Part shown: positions 23,822-35,955 of the stretch, piece after piece
Layout: each line of letters begins with the position of its first letter
How positions within the stretch are numbered: position 1 is the first letter of the stretch
Assembly (NCBI GenBank): GCA_949316235.1
Contig: OX438751.1
Coordinates: 2,524,413-2,588,412 of the forward strand
Source of the DNA: Oegoconia quadripuncta
Lineage: Eukaryota > Arthropoda > Insecta > Lepidoptera > Autostichidae
Direction of reading: 5' to 3'
Length of the DNA: 64,000 bases
Translations under genes and position numbers: made by a program
Notes under the pieces: generated by a model
What the model saw: only the letters and a program-made list of their open reading frames with translations
The model's database searches: none
Told to the model about the DNA's origin: nothing

Positions 23822-24040
23822 TCAAGCGTGCCGGTGTCTGGGCATGCTGGGCATGTAAGGAGATGGTATAGCCCATCTCCTTACATGCTCAGTTTGCGGG
23901 GAGGCACCGCCCTCACATCGGTTGCTGGTTTCGTCTACATAGCCCCACCTGTTCATGTCGTCCTTGCATCGGCCGACCTGGGTCCGAAGTCTATCACGGA
24001 TTTCCAAGATAGCCATGGCAAATCCTGACCAGGGGATCAA
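23822..24040 (-). mobile_element. LINE C-terminal fragment with Cys/His-like motif and hairpin
   Basis: The minus-strand frame reads RLRTQVGRCKDDMNRWGYVD and, nearby, GGASPQTEHVRRW. This echoes the terminal 'RC...N...WG......C.CG...QT..H' motif of Jockey-type LINEs, with the Cys pair decayed. The 3' part contains a perfect 16-bp hairpin (23851-23866 with 23873-23888). Confidence 0.6.
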
Positions 24041-24769
24041 CTCATCAAAATCTACGGAGTAAATGCCTATTCACTTCAAGATCCCAAGATTAAGATTCGG
24101 TGCACATCGCCGCTGCCGAAAGGGAGTTGCATATCTTAACAGTCCGCATTATTAAGGACAGTTTGTCGAAAGTTATATAATAGCAGGCACCCGAGGACAC
24201 AGGTCATTCCCTGCCTAGTTCGGGGACTACTGATAAATCCCTCTCGACTCTATTAAAACCACACATACATATTATCTAGTTAGTTTACAATATGCATGCA
24301 TCTTCTATGCTGCCTTGCGTATTCCAATACTTGTACGCTAGGACCTCCACAAGTCCTAGACAACGCAGTACGCGTGGCCGCATTCTGGTCCTCAAGAATT
24401 TGATGTGTTTGCAATCGACTCGCTAAGAAGAAGAATATGCATGCATAAATGCTTTATGATATAGTTTGGAACCCTCATGGTACGAGCCCTACTCACACTT
24501 GACCATCTTTTATATTATTAATAAATAACACCACACAGGTCACTGTCCTAGACAAGACAACAAAAACACAAGTGCATTGATACAGCGCCTTGTTTAGCTA
24601 CTTATCTCGTCCTCACAAATCAAACAATGAAATAACAATCTGACAATGAACTAGTGCGAGTAAGCCACCTAAACCAATGACCCATATTTATTTATGTATT
24701 ATAAATATTTAATACTGGGAGAGAAATTTTCCAGGGCCCTTTCTTTCTTTGTAGAAACTGTTTAAGCAG

Positions 24770-25200
24770 AAGGCTCTGCCAAAAGTCAAGATCACTGGGA
24801 AACCCCAAACGACCCTTGGCAGAGATTACATATAGATTTAGCGGGACCCATTTCTGGACAGTACATTTTCATACTAATTGATGCCTATTCGAAATGGATT
24901 GATGAAGACAACTATAACAGATTGGTGCATTAAACGATTCAAGCACTTATTCACAACCTTCGGCCTTCCACTAACAATAGTATCTGATAATCTACCACAG
25001 TTTACTTCTAACATTTTAAAAGTTTCTTTAAAGAACATGGGTACCTATATGCCATAAAACTTGTGCACCATATCATCCGGCCACAAATGGCCAAGCAGAA
25101 CGAATTGCACAAACAGTAAAATAGCCCTTGCGTGCCATAGAAAATGAGAAAGGCGATTTAAATTCAAAGATACAAACCATTCTCGTACAACTTCGAAGGA
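24770..25200 (+). mobile_element. Degenerate Ty3/gypsy-type integrase
   Basis: Plus-strand frames read DLAGPISGQYIFILIDAYSK, then FTTFGLPLTIVSDNLPQFTS and, in another frame, a YHPATNGQAER-like block. This is the retroviral-type integrase core (first two catalytic Asp regions and the AER motif) of an LTR retrotransposon. Several stops and frameshifts make it non-functional. No LTRs were identified nearby. Confidence 0.75.
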
Positions 25201-25602
25201 CACCTACAAACGACGGTTCCTACCACTATGTTCACCAGGAAGATAAGAACAAAATTAGACGTAATGATGGGGCCCGCTTATGATTCTCTTGACCCCGAGA
25301 AATTTCAAAGATGGCGCTAATATCCAATTCCTGTCATATAAAAACTATAAAAGAAGTATGGGATTTTGGCATAATAAAACAGAGACTGGGGCGAGTTCAC
25401 TACATCATCCGCAACATTGAGGATGGGGCAGGTCTGCAAGAGGCACTTGAACCAAATTAAGAGGGTGGAATAATCGACATTATAATCTTTGTTCTGTTCA
25501 CGTAAATGTCAGGACAAAGAGTAATACATGACATCATCTAACAAGATGTATTTTCAATAATATTACGAACTTAACACAAAACACTATCTCCTGCTATTTA
25601 TA

Positions 25603-26000
25603 CAGGGTGAATTTGAATTCGTGTAATTCCTGTTTAGTGGTGACTCTACTCCTGATTACGAACAACTTTCCCATAAGAACCAATAGCCGAATTATATCAA
25701 AAAAATTTCGATCACCCATACAAAGTAACCATTCTGAAACGACCTTTAGTAAGGAAGTCCAACAATTTACGGTTGAATTCGGCTATGGTGCCTAGTGGAA
25801 AGTTGTTCGTAATCAAGAGTGGATTCACCAGCCGAAAATTGATGGACTTTCATACTAAAGGTGGTTTCAGAATGATTTATGTTGTACGGGTAGTCGAAAA
25901 TTTTTTGATCGAATTCGACTATGGTTCCTTGAGGAAAGTTGTTCGTGAATAAGAGTGATGTCACCAGTTATGGAAATTACACGAATTCAAATTCACCCTG
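25603..26000. mobile_element. Inverted-repeat MITE (CAGGGTGAATTTGAATTCGT ends)
   Basis: The ends are inverted copies: CAGGGTGAATTTGAATTCGT at the left, and at the right ACGAATTCAAATTCACCCTG. The two halves of the interior are themselves largely mirrored (AAAGTTGTTCGTAATCAAGA / TTACGAACAACTTTCCCATA). 398 bp, no ORF. Half copies occur at 6714-6895 and 26632-26800. Confidence 0.75.
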
Positions 26001-26103
26001 CAGAGAGACTATGGAGCATGCTACTCCTGCTGATGGAAAGTGACGAGTTGTGTTCGAAGGATTTAATGAAAATTTACGTCAGAAATGACTTCGATGTAGC
26101 AAT

Positions 26104-26628
26104 TTATGAACAAAAAGCAAAACGCTTAGTGCGAATGTTCGAGATGCAAGTGGAAACCGTCGTAGTAGTCCGAAGATGGAAGGGGTTGCGGCCTTGGAAG
26201 GCTCGAAAATTTTGCAACCATAGTACGTCACACTTTGCTGTGTCCCACAGACGTTCCACGGAGTCGACTGTTTCATACATATTAGTTAAACAAGTATCAG
26301 ATGTACCCACTACTTTATCGCTGACTTTGTTGTAAACATTAACATTATGTATATCACTATTTTTCTTAAACGATTCTATATTTTTTCTTACATACATTAA
26401 GTTTTCGTAAATATATTGCGATGCTAATGTTAATATATTAATTTCTTTAAATTTATTCCCAAGAGACACTCTGGGGCCCAGTTTGTAAATCGCGCGAACC
26501 GCTCGTTTCTGCAGAACAAAGATACAATTTATGTCCGCGGCATTTCCCCACAACAGAATGCCGTAGGTCAGTATACTATGGAAATAACTGAAATAGACCA
26601 GCCTCGCTCGCCTCGCAGCCAGATCCAT
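26104..26628 (-). mobile_element. Jockey-like reverse transcriptase C-terminal fragment
   Basis: The minus-strand frame runs 174 codons. Its first half is a clear LINE signature: YFHSILTYGILLWGNA and IFVLQKRAVRAIYKLG, the conserved block after the reverse transcriptase active site. The last ~50 residues no longer match and may be fused foreign sequence. It lies between two copies of the CAGGGTGAATTTG element. Confidence 0.75.
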
Positions 26629-26631
26629 AGT

Positions 26632-26800
26632 CGAATTCAGCCGAAAATAGTTGGACTTCCATACTAAAGGTGGTTTCTGAATGGTCCACTTTGTATGGGT
26701 ATTCTTTTTAACAAATTCAGCTATGGTTCCTTTGGGAAAGTTGTTCGTTTTCAGAAGGAAGTCACCAATAAACAGGAATTACACGAATTAAATTACACTC
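26632..26800 (-). mobile_element. Half copy of the CAGGGTGAATTTG element
   Basis: CATACTAAAGGTGGTTTCTG, GGAAAGTTGTTCGTTTTCAG and AATTACACGAATTAAATTAC match the right half of 25603-26000. Confidence 0.65.
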
Positions 26801-27278
26801 ATACTGATAGTTCAGAAAACCGCCAAAAGATTATTATATCATCAAGATAAAAAACTGAATAAAACGCTATCTTCAAAATGGCTAAACGGATTTCCATCAG
26901 CGATAGGTACAGTTGGTTCTATAATTATTCATACGGGACTATTTTGCATGACTAATAGAAGCATGCTGGCTATTTAAGCTGTACTCTTCTCTAATATGAT
27001 AGCTGTTGTAAACATTGGTAGTAATATGAAAATGCGTGATACTTCCATGATCTATCAATGTATGACTTGTGATTTTCTGTTTAAGAGTTTACATTGATGA
27101 AATATATTCGACAGTCCTCCTAAAAGTTTAAAAATAAAATCTCAAATGGCAAAAAATCGTTTTAAAATGAGTTCACCCGTTATTTGCGACGCGGGTCAAA
27201 ATGCAATAATTGTATTGGTAATGCCAAATTATTTAAAACTAAAGTAATTGAAGAGTTAAAGGTGCTTAGACTTGGTCT

Positions 27279-27659
27279 TTGACGGAACGTCAGAAATCAA
27301 AACTCAGGGTTTGCCAGAGGAGCATGGAACGTAGCATATTGGGAGTCAAACTGATCGACCGCGTCAGAAATGCTACACTACGCTCACGGACTCGGATCTT
27401 TGACGTAGGGAAAAAAGCGGCAACGTTGAAGTGGGACTGGGCGGGTCACGTGGGCCGCATGCCGTGCGAGTTGTGGGCAAATGCGTCCACTATTTGGACT
27501 CCTACAACCGCCAGACGCAAACGGGGCAGACCGCGAAAACGGTGGAGAGGCGAGCTTGACAGTTTTAATAAGGGATGGTTTGTGCTCGCCAAGAACAGAA
27601 ACAACTGGAAACAGATGAGGGATGCCTTCGCCCAGCAGTGGGACACTATGGGCTCTTAA
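27279..27659 (+). mobile_element. RTE-clade reverse transcriptase C-terminus
   Basis: 126-codon frame: MERSILGVKLIDRVRN, LKWDWAGHVGRMP, RKRGRPRKRWRGELD, then NRNNWKQMRDAFAQQWDT and a stop followed at once by (TAA)n. The motifs and the trinucleotide tail fit the 3' end of an RTE-type LINE. Open over its whole length, so the copy is fairly young or little decayed. Confidence 0.8.
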
Positions 27660-28059
27660 TAATAATAATAATAAAAATTAATTGATGAGTTATATATAAC
27701 GATATAAAACAAATCAGCACGCATTTTATTAACAGAATCATTATCAACCTGCGATAACAGAGTTCGTAATTGAGTAAATAGATAGCCCAATCTTTGGTGT
27801 GGCTTTACCACATTGGAAAGCGTCAATCGTGATCAATTTTAATTTAATTGATCTCAATTTATAATTACTAGCAGCCCGCCCGGCTTCGTCACATTAAATT
27901 TACGAAAGAAATTCTCTAAAATAGGTAACAATTAAATGTATTTTTTAAGTGTCGCTAAATGGATCAAATAAAGTTTTCTTATTCTTATTCTTAAATTATA
28001 TTGAAAATCCGTTGCGTAAAATGGCTGAAGCGATTTTTATTTTGGAAAGCTCAGGGTTT

Positions 28060-28278
28060 ATACAAATACATAAATAAACTGGCTAAATATATACATAAAT
28101 CAACTGTGTTAAAACAGCTAAGAAGGAATCACCTCACGATTCCTTCTTAGCTGTGTTTGATGGATAAGCTTTAACACAATTGATTTATGTATTTGTATAA
28201 ACTATGAGCTTTCCAAAATAACCGTTACCAAATCGCTGAGGAATCGTGAGGTGATTCCTTCTTAGCTGTGTTTGATGG
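28060..28278. repeat. Inverted hairpin repeat beside an inverted-repeat element
   Basis: A perfect 17-bp stem (28114-28130 with 28138-28154) encloses the loop ACCTCAC. A second copy at 28241-28270 has the same stem with the loop reversed (GTGAGGT). The sequence TTAACACA(A/G)TTGATTTATGTAT occurs in both orientations here and again at 30001-30025. Confidence 0.6.
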
Positions 28279-29934
28279 ACAGTAAAACGGGGTGGATAGG
28301 GACAATTTTGAACTTTGACTACAATTTAAACCTATTTGCCAAAGTTTTAGGGTAACTTGTGTTATGAAAGAAATTCAGGTCTTATGCTCCTCTTTAATTT
28401 CGTAAACGGCAATTGAAATTAGTGTAGCCAGGTTGTGAGAAATATTTAAAAATATGCTTTGTCTCTATTTCCCCTGCATCCGGGGTCAATAGAGACGCCG
28501 TATGTAATAATAGGGATATTTGGCTAGGGCTGTCACCTACTTGTAAAATAATATTCATTTTTAAATATGAAATATATCAATAATACTTTGTTATTTTTAT
28601 ATAATTTTTTATTCAGTTTTTATATAGCAAAAATAAAACATTCATAATAAAGTAATTAATAGTCTTTTTATTATAATAGGAACTTTTCACAGTAGGTAAA
28701 ATAGGTTTAACCTAATTAAAACTACCTATCTAAAACCTATGTAATCAATCATCAGGAGAAAATTGAGCATAGGAAAAAATTTACATAAATCACATCTTCA
28801 TAAACTTTGGTAGGTACATTTATAATCACCACTTAAAAATAATTCAAAAATCACATATTAAAAAAAACTCAAAAACCATATGATGGTTTGAGGCAACAAG
28901 GACATTTTTCTAAAATGAAATCTTTAAGAAAATGGCATTCATTGGTAATACTTCCAAAATCTTTCTTAACCTAGCTAAGCTAGGTATTAATCATAAGAAC
29001 AAAAATTTATACTAATGTTGTTTTAGTAAAGTGTTAAATATTATTTTTCAAATCCTAAAAATGATACATAAGTGATAAATAATAACTAAACGTAAAGCAT
29101 AACACACAATTAAAATTATAAATCTCTCTAAAAGTACTTACTTTTACTATTTTCTATTTATACTAATTATTTTATGCAATACGAACATACTATTTTATTT
29201 ATTCCATTCGGCCTGCCCTATAATATACATAATTTATATACTATTATAATAATAACATCTTTACACTCATATACTACTATAATTTAATATCTATGGTATT
29301 ATCACCAATATTAAGCATACATTTCTCGATGTGTAATATTTTTACCTAAAAAAATACCATTAATGCTATTGTTTTAAAATAAAATGTAGGTATGTGGCAG
29401 CCCTGTCCCTGTTAAAACCTTACCGTTTCCATAATACCTTCAGTCGTCTCCATTGAACACTAAGGCGTGCCTATTTCCCTCATTAGCCGTTCCTATTCAC
29501 CCCTTTCCCGTCCCTATTTTCTAAGAAACTGAGTAAAAATCAAGTAAAGTTAAAATATTATTATTTTTTCCAAACTATTAAAAATAAAGACTTACCCACT
29601 TCAATACAGGTTCTCCGATATATTGTCCTCTATTGGTCACTGTCCAGTACTTGTTTTATCACATATTTCTCTTCGAAAATACAAAGTTTTGAAGCACTTA
29701 GAAACACACCAATTTGTAATCTCACTTTGAATGAAAATCTTTACATCTTGCTGCCGTTATTTTTTTTATCGGTGTTGCTATTTGAAGAAATGTAATATTC
29801 TACTACAATGGGAGTCTAAAATTAGGGCCTCTAGAGCCAGCTTTTATTCTGAAATAGGCTGTATGTTTCATTCCCCGTTTTGTCCCTATTTCCCCTGGCG
29901 TCTCTATACACCCCGTTTTACAGTTGGTAATATA
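28279..29934. mobile_element. 1.65-kb element with long terminal inverted repeats, class unknown
   Basis: The left end reads ACAGTAAAACGGGGTGGATA and the right end, reverse-complemented, reads ACTGTAAAACGGGGTGTATA. Further GGGGTCAATAGAGACG / CCCCTGGCGTCTCTATAC-like subterminal motifs face each other. The interior is about 75-80% AT with no transposase. A non-autonomous DNA transposon is the best explanation; the superfamily is not assigned. Confidence 0.6.
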
Positions 29935-30125
29935 CAAACACCATCAGTTCATAGATTTTTAGGGTTCCTTACACGCGCTAAAGGACCCCACGGTATTTAG
30001 CTTTAACACAGTTGATTTATGTATTTGTATGGCATAATCATTGGTTCTCTCGGGTACTAAATACTTCATGTATGTATGGACTGGAGTAACAAATGAATGC
30101 TTCATCTATCTACATGACACAAGTA

Positions 30126-30531
30126 TTAGGTCCTTACCTATGAAATTGGCGTTTGTATGAAGAATTTCATTATGACTGTTTTTTCCATACAAACATTTTT
30201 GATTTTCTTTTTAGGAACGGCAAATCCAAATTTAGCTAAACTTTTTGTGTATTATCGGATAACATTAAGTTAAGTATAGGCAGCGTTAATTTTTAAAAGT
30301 AACCGCTTTATAAAAGTTTCAGCGAATCTAAGAAATGATTATGGGAAGCACATGAAAAGAGCTCTATTCAAATTTTTTTTATTATGTGACTTAGCCCAGA
30401 AATAAAAAAAAAATTATGTGAAACTTTGAAATAATATTCCATTTTCCAAATAAAAAACAAATTTGGATATAGCTTTGAAAATCGCAGGAATTGGTACATA
30501 TGATTAACGAATTTCATAGGTAAAGACCCAA
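30126..30531. mobile_element. Mariner/Tc1-like MITE, copy 2
   Basis: Same ends and interior as 12616-13030, flanked by TA at 30124-30125 and 30532-30533. A ~15 bp gap near the right end and an interior A-run distinguish it from copy 1. Confidence 0.75.
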
Positions 30532-31080
30532 TATTTAAACGCGTGAAATTTACGTGTAATTTCGTTTATATCATTTATTTATTTATGCCGTAGGAATTAC
30601 TTACTTTATCGGTATAAACATACCATATTTGTATGCAAATTTGGCTGATCACAGAAATCATATTTATAAGTTAATGTATCTTAACAACCTGTACACCTGT
30701 GTAACACAAATAAATAAATGATTGATTGATTGATTGATAAAAACTATCTTATGTGGATACCAGGGCGTATTTATAATGATGATCTTAATCTATTCATCCA
30801 TTTCATCAACAAACAGACATCCAAACTTTTACATTATATTAGTTGAATTGGTTGCAGTGAAATGTGCTCACATTCTAAAATAGGTCATGGTGTGTAGCAA
30901 TGTAATCCTAAGAAGTAACCTTAACACATTGCAATAAAGATAATTTTACAGTGGTACTTACTATTGTCCTACGTGAATCAAAGAAAAATAGAAATAAATA
31001 ATGTGCTAACTGTACCCAAAACCAAAAGTTCATGGTCAAGAACAAATTAATTTACATGTTTACTGTCCAGTGTCCCTAAT

Positions 31081-31390
31081 GGTAGAAAAGTGATACAGTT
31101 GTGTTTGCTATTCATTTCCGAAGTTAAGCAACGTTTGTCATGGTTAGTTCTTGGATGGGTGACCACAAGTGGCATTTTCATAAGTGTTTCCATGTTTCTG
31201 AGGTCATGTTAAAAAGTCAATACCAGTTGTTTTAATCTCCAAGTAATCACTGTCAGATGATCACTAAACTGATTCAAAAGCTACCCATCCGCACTGAGCA
31301 CATGGTTGATTGACCCATACTCTCTCCTAGTGAAAGGAGGCTGCATCCTCAGCAGTGGAGGGATAACCCTTTCGATGTATGTCCCTAATG
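31081..31390 (+). mobile_element. 5S-rRNA-derived SINE (SINE3 type)
   Basis: The head keeps the 5S rRNA internal promoter: box A CCGAAGTTAAGCAACG and box C CTTGGATGGGTGACCAC at 5S-like spacing. Downstream the decayed body CCATGTTTCTGAGGTCATGT fits the usual lepidopteran '5S-headed' SINE body. CTCTCCTAGTGAAAGGAGG and CAGCAGTGGAGG follow, a tail common to lepidopteran retroposons. The upstream 5S half is lost. Not a functional 5S gene. Confidence 0.7.
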
Positions 31391-31494
31391 GTGGATTATT
31401 CAAGAATTTTACTTGTGGTATTAAGGTTATCAATATACTACATACTAGTTTATCAGACTTGGATCAGGTGGTCAATGGGCACAATGTATTATGC

Positions 31495-31815
31495 CTCATC
31501 ATCATCAGTCCGTAAACATCCCACTGCAAGGATATAGACCTTCCCTCATATTGAGTTATGATATGAGATTGAGTATGGGCCAGAGTCCGGCACACTGACT
31601 CAGTGCGGGTTGGGTCCTACACATGCCTTCGTATTTTTTTATTTCTCAGGCAAGGTGTCCTCACAATGTTTACCTTCACCGTTTAAGAGCAGTCGGATAA
31701 AAGCACATAAGTAATTAAATTTGAAAACTCATTGGTACATGGCAAGCCTGGGGATCGAACCTGGACCTCGCAAATTGGGACTGTGTCTCCTCAACTGAGC
31801 CACCGACGCTTAGTT
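31495..31815 (-). mobile_element. SINE family C copy
   Basis: Reverse SINE-C: ATCATCAGTCCGTAAACATC, CAGTGCGGGTTGGGTCCTAC, and the B-box complement GGGGATCGAACCTGGACCTC. Confidence 0.8.
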
Positions 31816-32465
31816 CTACAAAATTAAGAGCACATCTTAGCTCTGTACAGTACCTCTACAACTGAACTAGATGGAATACATTCACCAAGTAGACACAATT
31901 GTTATATAGTACGAAATTTCTGAAATAAGTTCTGTATATCCACAGTGGTATGACAATTGATTATGGTTTGTTAAAGAACAATTACAACATTGTGATAGGA
32001 GTATTACCTACATGTTTACCAAATAACAGCAATGGCTCCCAGGCACACTTAAAACAAATGGTTTATAATGGTGAACTCTTTTAAAAACAGACTAGATAAA
32101 TTTCTAAACACTAATAATTAGATTTCAAAACAATAGTGAAAGCAAAATCAATGACTGTGATTAACATAACAATGTAAGGTATACATGAGTAAATTAGAAA
32201 AATATATCAATAGTTGCAATAAGCATGTGAGATATTATTTCAGACCACACGAGCGAGATACTTCGTATATGAGACAGACCGAAATCTTTGAAATGCAAAT
32301 GAGATAGAATATATGGAGGTATCATAAATTGGTTACTTCAGTTTAGATGTGCATTGAGTGAATGGGACAGACTAATTGTAGTAATCAGAAAGAGAAATAA
32401 AGAGCATAACAATGACAACATTTCCAACACTTCGATATAAATTTACCAGCAAGCTCATCTATAGA

Positions 32466-32740
32466 CAATAGATTGGTGTAGTGGATAGCGGCCCATCCGC
32501 AAAACCAATGGTTGCGGGTTTGAGTCCGTTGTGTGATGAATACATACCTTTATTCAGGAGTCATGGATATTTTATAAATATTTATGTATGTTTATCCATA
32601 AACTAGTATCCAATAAGCTTTGCTTAGTTTGGGACTAGATGATTGGTTTAAATGTCCGAAATATTTATTATAGTCACATAATAATTGGTTCTCATTGTGA
32701 TTTGGGTTTATAATTATTTTGTGCCAATAAAGAGTATTGT
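32466..32740 (+). mobile_element. SINE family B, divergent subfamily
   Basis: GATTGGTGTAGTGGATAGCG head, decayed B-box GGTTGCGGGTTTGAGTCCG, SINE-B2 body, and a tail ending GTGCCAATAAAGAGTATTGT. Confidence 0.7.
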
Positions 32741-35100
32741 ATGTTTTAGTCTTTGACTACTGAAGCTCTCTCACCCGCCAGTATTGCAAGTGATATGTCA
32801 TTGTTAGACACTAACAATATTCTAGAGTAAATACTTAAGACTGATTGATAAGACTGAAAATGACTGATATGTAAGTATTAGAATATAATAGTCATTGTAA
32901 CAGAAATGAGTGGGGCCACAAAATGGTCAATGAGAATTGTCTGAATAGATCTGTTTATTATTATTATAGATTATTAAGCCAGAAGCAGGATGCTGATGTG
33001 CTATAACCAAGTTGGTTTATTGTTAGAAAAATGAATAAATATGTCATATTTAAAGTTCTCATGACATCACACATCATGACATCATTCTAACCACTTGTGA
33101 AGTTTATTTTTAAAACTGTTCAGAACTGTGTGTGCCTTAACAACATAATATATTGTGGATGAATTGCTTCAGGATAACATAATTACACATAAAAAGCTAT
33201 ACTTTTAATAGTTTATGTCTTGGTATGACAAACAAGCAAGTACCACCAGGAAAGTGTTAGATACACATTGTTGTTTTTTTTTTATAGATGTCAAGACATC
33301 TTGTTGGTAAGCTCCTGTTTCCGCATTTAGTCACAAATGACCATAACACATAAATGGGTTATTGAAAAATACTGGAACACATTGTGTCTTTGTGCTCAAT
33401 GAGTTATTTCCCAACCAATTTGTTTCCCAAAATAAAGGGTTGTCAAGGTTTTCATTATTCTTTACTGTAATATTACATATCAATGTGTATTTTACATAGG
33501 TTTTGAGATTGTAGTACATTTACCAATCCATACATCATCTAAACAGAATTTTTATTCAATATCTAAATGGGCTATTGCAAGTATACCCGAAAAATAATTA
33601 CACACCTCTAGAAACAAGCTGCTTGCAAAATATATCACCAATACTAACATATAGTGATAACTGCCACCCATAACTCCAGTAGGTCCCAGAGATAGAACAC
33701 TTACCTATGCCCTCAAACGAGATTAAATTCTGCTTATGACTGCAATTTTGCTAGCTCTCTTGCTAACAACAATATAGGTTGAATAATGGACAGGGTTTTA
33801 TTCTCGTTGGTGGGTACGAGTTTTTTTTTTTTATGCACAACGGGTTCCTACAAACCAAAAATTTAGGGCAAGGTTTTTATTTGTAACTATTGTTTTTTCT
33901 TACATTATTGAAATTTAGTTTTACATAATTCCTACTGTATTATACAATTATAACAAAATAAAGATTTTGATGTCATTTTGCAGCAGAAGTAGATAATGGG
34001 TGGATACCTACCCAGCAGCCCAGGAGGAAGGTCACTTAGTTACTAAATATTAAGACGTGTAAGAAGAAATATTAACTAGATCATAAACAGTAAGTTAAAT
34101 ATATTGTTGGTTTCAATAACATTCACAAAAACTTTTTAAAATATTTGGAAGTATAGAAATGTCATACTAGTATCAACACTAATTCATATACTTACCTACT
34201 AAAACACAAACAAACACACAATCAGACACCATTGACAAATTAATCAATCACACAGCTCAGCAACTAGATCAACGAAAAAACATCAGTCATGGCTAATGTA
34301 ATCAATGACCAACAAAACCTCGAGCGACAAAGGCGACTAATAAGGAACTCACTGAGAACGGTAAACAAGACCATGTTATCAGGACTATCGTCGAATCACA
34401 AAGAGACAAAAGAATTTTATCTCACTATTATTTGGCGTAATTCACTGTAAATACAATTACGATTTCCCCATTTAATTCATCGTCCGCACTCGTAAACGTG
34501 TCTACCGTGCTGATGACTAACAGAGTCTGTCCATATCAATGCATTTCCTTCGTAGTCTGGCCACTCGAAATTACCTATCCAAGACGCCCTCGTAAAAATC
34601 AGCTGGACACCAAGAAATCATCAATTACAACCAATAGCATCGCCACATACATCACAAACTCCATGATTACGCAAATACTACACCTATTCCTCCACTTTTA
34701 TGCCTAATCTCGACAATATTCAATAAAATGACGCATTTACTAGATTTCTAAGGATATGAAAGACTTACCCTCCCTGTTATTATATCGCCGTTATGCACTT
34801 TTCCTCGGGCGACAAATCCTCACGAGGTCGCCGTGTTGCCGAAAATTTCATTAATTACACAGTTATACGAATAAAATCATTAATTCTAAACGCTAAACCG
34901 AAAAATCTAGCACAGAAAAGCGAAATGACCACGAACAAACATGGAAGCGAGCGAGACGAGACGTCGTTTCACAAAAAATCAGTCTATGGTTTGAGATTCG
35001 TCATGTAAAAAAAATGCGAGAATAGTCTATGGTAGAAATTTAAAGCCTCCCCCAGACATATCGTCACAAAGTTGTAATTACCTTATATTGCTCTTGTTTT
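32741..35100. other. Intergenic, little recognised
   Basis: AT-rich with one SINE-A scrap (33823-33853, poly-T then ATGCACAACGGGTTCC). The reading frames at 34498 and 34793 show no known domain. The CpG-richer part at 34430-35000 could include a promoter or a non-coding exon of a flanking gene, but nothing visible proves it. Confidence 0.35.
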
Positions 35101-35103
35101 GTT

Positions 35104-35400
35104 TAGGCCCGTAAAAAACCATTCCCAAGATTGAGATGACCTGTTGACGCTTGAGAATCTATTGCATATTAAAACGCTAGAGTTGACGCTATCTCAAGCT
35201 CCGTGCTAATTTATAAACCAGTCTTAAGGTCTAGTCAGCTGAGATCACTTCTCAAGAATTCGCCTCAGCGGCGAATGAATGATAGTCTTGAGTTTCGTGA
35301 AACTGGGCGCACGTCTCCAGTGAGTACCTGCTTGTGTCGCGAAGAATCGCGATGTCCCAAATATGCTAGAGTCCAAACCTGTAAATAATTCTGGCAACAT
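35104..35400. mobile_element. Inverted-repeat element related to 51742-52046
   Basis: Shares GGCCCGTA, CAAGATTGAGA, GTTGACGCTATCTCA, TTTATAAACCA and GCGGCGAATGAATGATAGTC (some on the opposite strand) with the intact element in CWC22 intron 1. The copy is rearranged and its outer ends are worn. Confidence 0.5.
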
Positions 35401-35457
35401 AGACAATTCTAAAACTTAGTGTTCATATTCTCTTTGGACAATTCTGTCAAAACTTAA

Positions 35458-35770
35458 ATTCGGCGGGCTTTTTGGCGGGAACTCGGCGAGTGAAATAGCA
35501 TTTTTCTTTATAATTCTTATAATTTGTGCATTCTGACTTTATATTGTGCAGCAAACGTTAGTGATGGTATACAAGTGAAGGGAAGTGTAAATTAAAGTGC
35601 GTAACGGAGCTTTCGGGTTCCCACAAGAAGCCGCCAAAATCTTTAGTAAAGCATTCTGCCACTTTACTGAAGAATGACTTGACCGTGACTAGACTCTGTA
35701 TACGACGAATTACTTGTTTTGATTGAGACTGACCTATAAACTGAAGAAATAAGATAAACAAAAATTTTCA
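35458..35770 (-). repeat. Dispersed repeat X, upstream of UTP23
   Basis: Matches in reverse the blocks at 54190-54440 and 55500-55695: AAAGTGGCAGAATG complement, TTTTGGCGGCTTCTTGTGGG complement and TTATAATTTGTGCATTC. It also holds TTTGGCGGGAA (about 35470), which resembles an E2F-type site. Ends about 190 bp before the UTP23 start codon, so it may overlap the promoter. Confidence 0.6.
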
Positions 35771-35955
35771 CTCGAAACTGGCAGTAATGTCCCTCGACAA
35801 TGAGGTTGACTGGTTGCCATCCTCAAAAATAAGAAGAAGACATTCTGAGTAATCTGTGCTTGATACTCTTTGCCCAACACAGTAAAGTGGAAAAGCAAAA
35901 GGGGAATTATATATAAATCGCCCTCAAACCCCAGGTTGGTATTTAACTACTCATA

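Noticed and set aside
31105..31190. 5S rRNA gene
   Set aside because: Only the 3' half is similar, with many changes and a repeat tail; better explained as a 5S-derived SINE.
34498..35008. Two plus-strand frames of about 70 codons upstream of UTP23
   Set aside because: No homology recognised and no splice support; could at most be untranslated leader sequence.
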